A stretch of DNA of 5,535 bases, taken from positions 1-5,535 of the forward strand of contig JAFALP010000053.1 in NCBI GenBank assembly GCA_019234175.1, given 5' to 3'. Position 1 is the stretch's first letter. Every line of letters begins with the position of its first letter. Position numbers and translations under genes: made by a program. Source of the DNA: Actinomycetota bacterium. Its GTDB lineage: Bacteria; Actinomycetota; Thermoleophilia; Gaiellales; Gaiellaceae. The notes beneath the pieces are model-generated. The model saw nothing but the letters and a program-made list of their open reading frames with translations. It made no database searches and was not told the DNA's origin. Shown piece by piece: positions 1-4,901 of this stretch.

Positions 1-2416
1 CGGTCGTCGTCGGCGTCGTGGTCGTGGTCGTGGTGCCCGTCGTCGTCGTGGCGGGTGTGGTCGTGGTCGTCGCAGTCGTCGTCGGCTTGGTGGTCGTCGC
101 CGCGGTCGTCGTCGGCGCCGTGGTCGTCGCCGGCTCGGTGGTCGTCGCCGGCGCCGTGGTCGTCGTCGCCGCCGTGGTCGTCGACGTCGTCGTCGTCGTC
201 CCGATCGGGCTCGCGAGCTCACCGCTCTGGTTCAGTGCGCCGTCGATCTGCTGCTGAACGGCGTTCACCTGGGCGGCCACGGCTGCCGGCGTTCCGTTCG
301 CGCCCAGGGCCGGCAGCGCGTTCAGCTGTGTCAGCGCCGACTCGAGCTTCGCCACCAGGTCCTGCGACGGCTCGCGCGCGAGCGTGACGACGATCTGATC
401 CGCGATCGCGGTGGTCAGGCACGCGGGGCAGTTCGAGTTGAGCGCGCCGGCAGCGTCGATGGGCGCGATGACCGCACTCCGGCCGACGACCAGGACGACC
501 TGGAACGACACCGCCACCGTCGTGCACGCTTTGCAGCTCGCGAGCGCGAAGGCCGAGTTCGTGTTCGTCACGGGCGCGCCCTTGTCCACGGTGACGAGGG
601 CGTAGGCGACGTCGTAGACGACGCCGCCGTCCTTCGTGTTGGCGGCGACGGCCTGGGTGCCGCCCGGTCCCGGCGCCGACGGCAGCTGGAAGGGGAACGC
701 GACCGCCTGCGCGGCGGGTTGCGACGCGGTCGTCGTGGTGGCACCGGTCGTGCTCGTCGTCGCGGTCGTCGTCGTCGTCGCGGTCTCCGGCGTCGTCGCG
801 GTCGCGGGCGCGGCCGATGCCGACGGATCGGGCGCGGTGCTGCTGAGAACGGCGATCGCGGGCTTTCCGTGCGGGCCTTCGACGACGAAGAGGGCGGGAT
901 GCCGCTTCGTCGCACCCCCGACCGGGATCATCGCGACGGCGAGATGCGTGCCGGGTGTGAGGCGCACGTGCGCGGCGGGCTGCGCGACCGGGGAAGGCGC
1001 AGGACCGCGCGGCGACGACACGAGCGACGCGAAGCTCGTCAACGTGCCGCTCGCCTCCGGCCGCACGGGCTGATACTGCCCGGCCGGCCACATCGCCCAC
1101 GCGGACGCGCTCGCGGCGCCCGCCGCACAGACGACGAGCGCCGTCCGCCGTATCGGGCGACCGGCGCTCCACAACCGCCCCTTGTCCCACCCCATGCGCA
1201 CGAGCCGCTGCGTGACGAGCGCGCTGCCCAGCACGGGGAGGACGAGCGCGACGAGTCGCAGCACGGAGGCGAGAGCGCCGGTCGTGCTCTCGTGGGTCAT
1301 GCCGGACGCGATCGAATGGCCGCTGTCCCACGCGCTCGTGAGCAGCCGCGGCAGCAGGAGGACGGCGCCGAGCATGAGGCTGAGGAGCACCGGGACGACG
1401 ACGAGCACCCACAGGGTGACGAGCGCGCGCGCTCGGCCTGTCAGCGCGGTCGGCTCGCGGCGCCGCCACGGCAGCAGACGGCGCAGTGTCGGACCGATGT
1501 GCGCGTACAGGTCGGGGATGCCTGTCGCATCCGCGAGGATGTGGTACCCGTCCGAGCGGATCACCGGCGAGAGGTTCTTCACCATCATCAGCAGCTGGAG
1601 CGCGACGAGCAGGAGCAGCGCGTCCACACGCCACGCGAACCAGACCGCGACCGTCACGACCGCGACGATGGCGTTGAAGTAGATGCCGCCCAGGTCGACG
1701 CGCAGACGGTCTCGACGAGGCAGTCGGTACGCATCCGTGACGTCCGTGTAGAACGCGGGCCAGACCATGTAGATGCCGGCGCCCATGCCACCGGGCTGCG
1801 CCCCGCCGTAGCGGCACGCGGCCGCGTGGCCGAGCTCGTGGAACGCAGCCGACGCGACGGCGAGCGCGAAGACGAGCAGCAACAGCGTCGGCCGGTGGAA
1901 CGCCTGGCTCGTCGCCGACCCGACCCCCTTGTCGAAGAGGACCCACCAGGCGACCCCTGCGAAGCACGCGACCATCGGCCACACGAGCCAAGGCGTGAAG
2001 AGGACCGTGAACGGGGCGGTGAGGATGCGCGTCACCTTCGGGCTCGTGACGAGCACCTTCCAGCGGAGCGCGAGCAGCGGGTTCCGGCGCGGCGGCGCGA
2101 GATGCTCGCTGCCCGCGAGCAGGCCGCGTGCGCCGAGCTTCTCCGCGAGCCGGCTCACCTGATCCGCATCGAGCCGCCTGCCGAGCCGTTCCGTGAGAAT
2201 GACGGCGAGGTCGGACGCGGTGCGCGTGCCGTCGACCGCCTCGAGCAGCGCGTACATGAGCGTCCCCAGCTGGACGACCTGGCCGTCGGCGCGCCGGACG
2301 AGCGCGACGCCGTCGCGGTAGCCGGAGCCCTGGAGGTCGCCGAGGAGCTCGACGCCCGCCGCCCGGCCGGGAATCGCTTCCGGCCGGGCGGCGGTCCGAT
2401 TCGTCGTCGCGGTCAT
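1..2416 (-). CDS. PqqD/RRE-like domain fused to M50 zinc metallopeptidase with paired-CxxC ectodomain and Thr-rich tail (3' end outside window)
   Basis: At least 805 residues, open to the left edge. Residues 20-105 look like a PqqD-type winged-helix (RiPP-recognition-like) region: a GVALVRR strand, then an ALLEAVDGTRT segment and a helix ending GARGLL. The membrane core has segments near 135-160, 177-200, 243-262, 264-280, 332-355, 385-400 and 422-443. It holds the M50 motifs: HELGH at 193-197 (zinc ligands H193 and H197, catalytic E194), GGxxxxN at 243-248, and N281 to D289-G290 as the third, DG-type ligand motif. After the last membrane segment comes an unrecognised region (455-523), a Thr-rich linker (about 538-562), a domain at about 588-680 with CxxC at 628-631 and 663-666, a helical stretch (686-730), and a Thr tail from 740. 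Such proteins are often labelled putative peptide zinc metalloprotease. The start is the first ATG after the upstream in-frame TAA, 15 bases from the preceding gene, with no good Shine-Dalgarno; translational coupling is likely. I infer an intramembrane protease acting on a peptide or protein substrate, perhaps the upstream gene product. The substrate is unproven. Confidence 0.88.
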   Translation of the reverse strand, partial: MTATTNRTAARPEAIPGRAAGVELLGDLQGSGYRDGVALVRRADGQVVQLGTLMYALLEAVDGTRTASDLAVILTERLGRRLDADQVSRLAEKLGARGLLAGSEHLAPPRRNPLLALRWKVLVTSPKVTRILTAPFTVLFTPWLVWPMVACFAGVAWWVLFDKGVGSATSQAFHRPTLLLLVFALAVASAAFHELGHAAACRYGGAQPGGMGAGIYMVWPAFYTDVTDAYRLPRRDRLRVDLGGIYFNAIVAVVTVAVWFAWRVDALLLLVALQLLMMVKNLSPVIRSDGYHILADATGIPDLYAHIGPTLRRLLPWRRREPTALTGRARALVTLWVLVVVPVLLSLMLGAVLLLPRLLTSAWDSGHSIASGMTHESTTGALASVLRLVALVLPVLGSALVTQRLVRMGWDKGRLWSAGRPIRRTALVVCAAGAASASAWAMWPAGQYQPVRPEASGTLTSFASLVSSPRGPAPSPVAQPAAHVRLTPGTHLAVAMIPVGGATKRHPALFVVEGPHGKPAIAVLSSTAPDPSASAAPATATTPETATTTTTATTSTTGATTTTASQPAAQAVAFPFQLPSAPGPGGTQAVAANTKDGGVVYDVAYALVTVDKGAPVTNTNSAFALASCKACTTVAVSFQVVLVVGRSAVIAPIDAAGALNSNCPACLTTAIADQIVVTLAREPSQDLVAKLESALTQLNALPALGANGTPAAVAAQVNAVQQQIDGALNQSGELASPIGTTTTTSTTTAATTTTAPATTTEPATTTAPTTTAATTTKPTTTATTTTTPATTTTGTTTTTTTPTTT
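2..199 (-). repeat. Thr-rich low-complexity tail of the M50 protein
   Basis: Read on the minus strand in the M50 frame, these 66 codons (residues 740-805) contain about 46 Thr. The rest is Ala and Pro with single Ser, Gly, Glu and Lys. At DNA level it is a degenerate ACG/ACC trinucleotide tract (GTCGTC/GGTCGT on the plus strand). It follows a membrane-anchored ectodomain, so it probably forms an extended and perhaps O-glycosylated cell-wall-spanning stalk. That role is inference from composition. The tract continues past the window edge, so its full length and what follows are unknown. Confidence 0.85.
728..802 (-). repeat. Thr-rich linker inside the M50 protein
   Basis: In the M50 frame these 25 codons hold 17 Thr, interspersed with Ala, Pro, Glu, Ser and Gly (residues about 538-562). 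The tract separates the unrecognised extracytoplasmic region 455-523 from the paired-CxxC domain. Composition matches the terminal Thr tail, so the CxxC domain is flanked on both sides by flexible Thr-rich spacers. I take it as an interdomain linker. Confidence 0.8.
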
Positions 2417-2431
2417 CTCGCCGCGAAGGCG

Positions 2432-3286
2432 TTACTTCTGCTCGACGTCGGCGGTCTGCTCGGCCGTCGCATCTGCAGTCACCCCGTCGAGGTGCTGCGA
2501 GATGTCGACCTGCTGCGGCGCGACCGCCTCGGCACCCGCGCCCTGCGAACCGACGTTCGCCGCCACGGCGGCGTCGATCGGTGCGGCGACGTTCGCGTTC
2601 GCCGCCACGCCGCCGTCGATCGGCGCCGTCAGGTCGGCGTTCGCGTGGATGTTCACCTGCGCGTCGAGCAGGCTTCCGCCGCTGAGGAGCGACTCGACGC
2701 CGCCCGTCGTGCTCGACGCGGCGTCGCCCGCTGCACCGGCAGCCGCGCCCGCGGCTGCGCCGGCGGCCCCTGCCGCTGCTCCGGCGGCGTCTCCTGCCGC
2801 CCCGGTGGCAGCGCCGGCGACGTCGCCGACCGTGCCGCCCGCGGCATCCGTCGCGGGCGCAGTTTCCGGCGCCCCCGCCACCGTGCCGGCGGCCTCCGTC
2901 GCGGAGGGCGTCCCGGCGGCGGTCGGCGTGGGTGCACCCGTCTCGGTGCCGCCGGCCGTGCCACTCGTGTTCTGGTCGATGGTCGCGTGCTGCGGCGCGA
3001 CGGCATGCGCCGTCACGTCGCTCATGCCCTGGTCGATCGATCCCTGCTGCTGCGCCTCGCCGACTGCCTGTGCGTCGGGGCTGAGGACGTTCGCCGCCGC
3101 CGACGCCTCGATCGGGGCCGCGACGTTCAGGTTCGCCGCCGCCGCGAGATCGACCGGTGCCGCTAGGTCGAGACCGAGGTCGACGTTCGCGTTCACGTCC
3201 AGCAGGGACATGACTTCCTTGTTCGGAAGCGAGACGGCATCCTCCGCCTCGACCTCGTCGTCGGAGACGCGCTTCTCGTCCTTCAT
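2432..3286 (-). CDS. Acidic Ala/Gly-rich protein with internal 79-residue duplication; candidate substrate of the adjacent M50 protein
   Basis: 284 residues; I cannot assign a family with confidence. Layout: charged N-terminus (1-18, mostly D/E/K), a short LPNKEVM segment (20-26), module 1 (27-105), an Ala/Gly/Thr/Pro low-complexity linker (about 109-196) with three 11-residue repeats, and module 2 (205-283). The modules share SLLD, DLxAPxD, NVAAPI, AANV and VTAxAxAxQ. There is no hydrophobic signal peptide, membrane segment or cysteine, so Sec export is not indicated. The start at base 3286 is chosen because GGGAGGT (3291-3297) sits just upstream of this ATG. An in-frame ATG at 3316 would add 10 residues and place that site inside the coding region. 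It is the first gene of a unit with the M50 gene, 15 bases apart and in the same frame. The NVAAPI-like, Asn/Ala/Val-rich modules loosely recall secreted surface proteins of actinobacteria such as chaplins, but hallmarks are missing. Related proteins are sometimes labelled peptidoglycan-binding, which nothing seen here supports. A role as an exported or processed surface or peptide-precursor protein is inference from the neighbour. Confidence 0.85.
   Translation of the reverse strand: MKDEKRVSDDEVEAEDAVSLPNKEVMSLLDVNANVDLGLDLAAPVDLAAAANLNVAAPIEASAAANVLSPDAQAVGEAQQQGSIDQGMSDVTAHAVAPQHATIDQNTSGTAGGTETGAPTPTAAGTPSATEAAGTVAGAPETAPATDAAGGTVGDVAGAATGAAGDAAGAAAGAAGAAAGAAAGAAGDAASSTTGGVESLLSGGSLLDAQVNIHANADLTAPIDGGVAANANVAAPIDAAVAANVGSQGAGAEAVAPQQVDISQHLDGVTADATAEQTADVEQK
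2438..2674 (-). repeat. Module 2 of the internal protein duplication
   Basis: Residues 205-283, the second copy of the module, ending one codon before the stop. Relative to module 1 it keeps the SLLD, DLxAPxD, NVAAPI, AANV and VTAxA landmarks in identical register. Most differences are conservative small-residue swaps. The equal spacing with no indel implies duplication followed by selection on length. Confidence 0.85.
2717..2815 (-). repeat. Three tandem 33-bp units coding an 11-residue Gly/Ala repeat
   Basis: Residues 158-190 read as three 11-residue units: GAATGAAGDAA, GAAAGAAGAAA and GAAAGAAGDAA. Gly occupies positions 1, 5 and 8 of each unit (spacing 4-3-4). Eleven residues equal three helical turns, so all the Gly would lie on one face of a helix. 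The segment lies in the linker between the two modules. Confidence 0.8.
2972..3208 (-). repeat. Module 1 of the internal protein duplication
   Basis: Residues 27-105 of the Ala/Gly-rich protein. It aligns without a gap to residues 205-283 at a constant offset of 178. I count 40 identities in 79 positions, including SLLD (27-30), NVAAPI (54-59), AANV (64-67), VTA (91-93) and several Gln in the C-terminal half. It is preceded by the LPNKEVM segment, which module 2 lacks. Confidence 0.85.
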
Positions 3287-3290
3287 CCTG

Positions 3291-3297
3291 ACCTCCC
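3291..3297 (-). promoter_or_regulatory. Strong Shine-Dalgarno of the Ala/Gly-rich protein gene
   Basis: The minus strand reads GGGAGGT followed by CAGG and the ATG at 3286. It is the best ribosome-binding site in the window. It decides the start, since it would be internal if the in-frame ATG at 3316 were used. Its strength contrasts with the lack of one before the M50 gene downstream, which fits high production of the small protein and lower, coupled production of the protease. Confidence 0.75.
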
Positions 3298-3355
3298 TCG
3301 TCGTTTCCCGCTTCAAGGGGGAACGGATGCGCCGAGACTCGGGTTACTCGCCGCC

Positions 3356-3361
3356 TACGAT
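3356..3361 (+). promoter_or_regulatory. Candidate -10 element (TACGAT) for the VOC gene
   Basis: TACGAT matches the TANNNT -10 consensus and ends 9 bases before the GTG at 3371. That would give a leaderless or nearly leaderless transcript. There is no purine-rich Shine-Dalgarno upstream of this GTG, only a GGGGCCGGGG run. No clear -35 is visible. Suggestive only. Confidence 0.35.
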
Positions 3362-3370
3362 GGGGCCGGG

Positions 3371-3982
3371 GTGTACCTGTTCCACTACCACCTGGTGACG
3401 AGCCGCGTCCGCGAGGTCGAGGCGCGGTACATCGGCAAGCTCGGGTTCGACCTGGTGGGGCGGCATGGCCGTATCGGCGAGGACCTGCGCTCGTTCGAGT
3501 CCGGCTCCTCGTGGGCGGAGCTGGACCGGATCGGCTTCAAGCTGCGCCTCTCCGAGCTGGAGCTCGGCGCCGTGAACGTCGTCGTCCAGCCGGGACAGTG
3601 GCCGCTCCCGCGCGTCGACCACCTCGGGCTCGCGCTCCACGAGGACGAGTTCGAACGGGCCATCGGCCGGGCGGAGGAGTCGGGCCTGCGCGTGCAGGAG
3701 CACGGCGGCCGGCGCACGTTCGTGTCCACGAACGCGGGCTACCGCCTGGAGCTGCATCCGCCGCGCGACTGGATCGACGAGCTCATGCAGGAGTCCGACC
3801 GGCTGTGGCTGTCGGAGCTGCACCTGAAGGCGGACGATCCCCTCGGCAAGGCGGACGCGCTCGCGCACGTCCTCGACTGCGAGCGCATCGGGCCCAACGT
3901 CGAGATCGGGGAGACGGTCGTCCGCTTCACGAACGGCGGCCCGCAGGGGCGGCCGGAGCTCGAAGCCGAGATGTTCGGCTGA
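3371..3982 (+). CDS. VOC (glyoxalase/bleomycin-resistance fold) family protein
   Basis: 203 residues, soluble, no signal peptide. The vicinal-oxygen-chelate pattern is visible as repeated strand-helix-strand units: one starting HYHLVTS (H7) with a helix to YIGKLGFDLV, one starting VDHLGLAL (H84) and ending YRLELHPP (E127), and one starting LSELHLKA (H151) and ending near RPELEAEMF (E198). H7, H84, E127, H151 and E198 are candidate metal ligands by position, but which pair in one site cannot be told from sequence. The family includes glyoxalases, ring-cleaving dioxygenases, isomerases and resistance proteins, so the substrate is unknown. The GTG start places HYHL at the usual first strand. No in-frame start with a better site lies nearby; an ATG at 3360 is out of frame. 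It ends 22 bases before purM on the same strand. It could be transcribed into the purine genes, but nothing ties its chemistry to purine synthesis. Confidence 0.82.
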   Translation: MYLFHYHLVTSRVREVEARYIGKLGFDLVGRHGRIGEDLRSFESGSSWAELDRIGFKLRLSELELGAVNVVVQPGQWPLPRVDHLGLALHEDEFERAIGRAEESGLRVQEHGGRRTFVSTNAGYRLELHPPRDWIDELMQESDRLWLSELHLKADDPLGKADALAHVLDCERIGPNVEIGETVVRFTNGGPQGRPELEAEMFG

Positions 3983-3991
3983 CCCGACCCC

Positions 3992-3997
3992 TAGACT
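3992..3997 (+). promoter_or_regulatory. Candidate -10 element (TAGACT) for a leaderless purM transcript
   Basis: TAGACT fits TANNNT and is followed by exactly 7 bases and then the TTG start at 4005, the classic spacing for a leaderless mRNA in actinobacteria and Deinococcus. There is no Shine-Dalgarno in the 22-base gap between the VOC stop and purM. No clear -35 is seen, as is common for such promoters. Confidence 0.5.
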
Positions 3998-4004
3998 CGC
4001 TGCC

Positions 4005-4901
4005 TTGACGAAGGACGCACGCACGTACGAGGACGCCGGCGTCTCGCTCGCCACCGCGAGTGCCGTCGTCGAGCGGCTGCGCGCCGCTGTGGAGTCGACC
4101 GGCGCGACCGGCTTCGGCGCGTTCTCCGGCCTCTTTCCGCTCGACGACCGGCGCCTGCTCGCGGCCTCGACCGACGGCGTCGGCTCCAAGCTCATGCTCC
4201 ACCGGCGCGCGGGAACGCTGCGCTGGGGCGGGATGGATCTCGCCGCGCACTGCATCGACGACGTCATCTGCAGCGGCGCGGAGCCGCTGTTCCTCCTCGA
4301 CTACGTCGCCGCCGCGCACATCGACCTGGAACAGGTGGCCGAGCTCGTCGAGGGCGCGGCGGAGATCTGCCGCGCCGCCGGCTGCGCGCTAGTCGGCGGC
4401 GAGACGGCGGAGCTCCCCGGCATCTACCAGGAGGAGGAGCTCGACTTCGCCGGTACCTGTGTCGGCATCGTCGGCCGCGACGAGCTCATCGACGGGTCGC
4501 GCTGCGTGGCGGGCGACGTGATCGTCGGCTTCCCCTCCGACGGGCTGCACACGAACGGCTTCTCGCTCGTGCGAACGCTGGGCGACCTGCCGCGCGAGTT
4601 CCTCGCGCCGCACCGCCTCTACCTCGACGACGTGCGCGCGCTGCGCAAGCAGGCCGATGCGAAGGCGCTCGCGCACGTGACCGGCGGCGGCATCGTCGGC
4701 AACCTCGAGCGCGTCCTTCCCGAGGGCGTGCACGCGCGCATCGACTGGGACGCGTGGGAACGGCCGCCCGTCTTCGCCTGGATCGCGGAGCGCGGCGTCC
4801 CGGAGGAGGAGGCGCGGCGCGTCTTCAACCTCGGCATCGGCATGTGCGCGGTCGTCCCGGAGGCGCCGCCGGGCGCGCTCGTGATCGGAACGCTCGAGTG
4901 A
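4005..4901 (+). CDS. purM: Phosphoribosylformylglycinamidine cyclo-ligase (AIR synthetase), C-terminally compact
   Basis: 298 residues. Catalyses ATP-dependent closure of FGAM to AIR, the fifth step of de novo purine synthesis, in the cytoplasm. Recognised from the PurM landmarks in order: YEDAGV (8-13), FGAF (37-40), TDGVGSK (56-62), GMDLAAHCIDDV (76-87), GAEPLFLLDY (91-100), LVGGETAELPG (129-139), SDGLHTNGFSLVR (178-190), HVTGGG (224-229) and FNLGIGM (274-280). The family is usually about 330-350 residues. Here the C-terminal segment after GIGM is only 18 residues: the usual last helix (ALxxL...GExA) is absent and the protein ends VIGTLE. Most relatives have Asn where D85 stands (CVND-type motif). 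The TTG start directly follows a leaderless-type -10 element and places YEDAGV at its normal distance from the N-terminus. The stop overlaps the purN start by 4 bases, so translation is coupled. Confidence 0.95.
   Translation: MTKDARTYEDAGVSLATASAVVERLRAAVESTGATGFGAFSGLFPLDDRRLLAASTDGVGSKLMLHRRAGTLRWGGMDLAAHCIDDVICSGAEPLFLLDYVAAAHIDLEQVAELVEGAAEICRAAGCALVGGETAELPGIYQEEELDFAGTCVGIVGRDELIDGSRCVAGDVIVGFPSDGLHTNGFSLVRTLGDLPREFLAPHRLYLDDVRALRKQADAKALAHVTGGGIVGNLERVLPEGVHARIDWDAWERPPVFAWIAERGVPEEEARRVFNLGIGMCAVVPEAPPGALVIGTLE

Larger units (their letters stand above)
3287..3370. other. Divergent intergenic region
   Basis: These 84 bases separate the minus-strand repeat-protein/M50 unit from the plus-strand VOC and purine genes, and must carry promoters for both directions unless transcription comes from further away. 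On the plus strand a TACGAT hexamer lies close to the VOC start. On the minus strand I see the Shine-Dalgarno but no convincing -10/-35 pair. No inverted repeat or operator stands out by eye. Confidence 0.5.

Noticed and set aside
1..200. CRISPR-like or satellite array suggested by the GTCGTC/GGTCGT pattern
   Set aside because: There are no spacers and no fixed unit beyond the trinucleotide. It reads as a Thr-coding tract in frame with a real gene.
18..257. A Val-rich (VVVV) plus-strand open frame that could look like a membrane peptide
   Set aside because: It is simply the complement of the Thr codon tract, with no ribosome-binding site.
219..1991. A 590-codon minus-strand frame overlapping the M50 gene
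   Set aside because: It is a shifted frame of the same strand, made of Arg/Ala/Gly without structure. The M50 frame has HELGH, membrane segments and consistent third-position GC.
719..3166. An 815-codon open frame on the plus strand opposite the M50 and repeat-protein genes
   Set aside because: The translation is Arg-rich with no domain, motif or hydrophobic pattern. Stop-free antisense frames are expected at this GC, and the minus-strand frames carry the recognisable motifs.
2432..3286. Assignment of the repeat protein as a chaplin or a peptidoglycan-binding protein
   Set aside because: It lacks the chaplin signal peptide, Cys pair and sorting signal, and no PG-binding motif is visible. 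The resemblance is limited to Asn/Val/Ala-Pro-Ile wording.
3287..3316. Upstream ATG at 3316 as the start of the repeat protein
   Set aside because: It would put the GGGAGGT site inside the coding region, and it has no equivalent site of its own. The extra ten residues look like translated leader.
2502..3398. A 298-codon plus-strand frame rich in Ala/Pro/Ser opposite the repeat protein
   Set aside because: It is the antisense reading of GCC/GGC repeats. The minus strand has the strong Shine-Dalgarno and the in-register module duplication.
3344..4267. Long minus-strand open frames opposite the VOC gene and purM (also 4619..5386 opposite purM/purN)
   Set aside because: The plus-strand genes are clearly recognisable, and the antisense frames have no family features.
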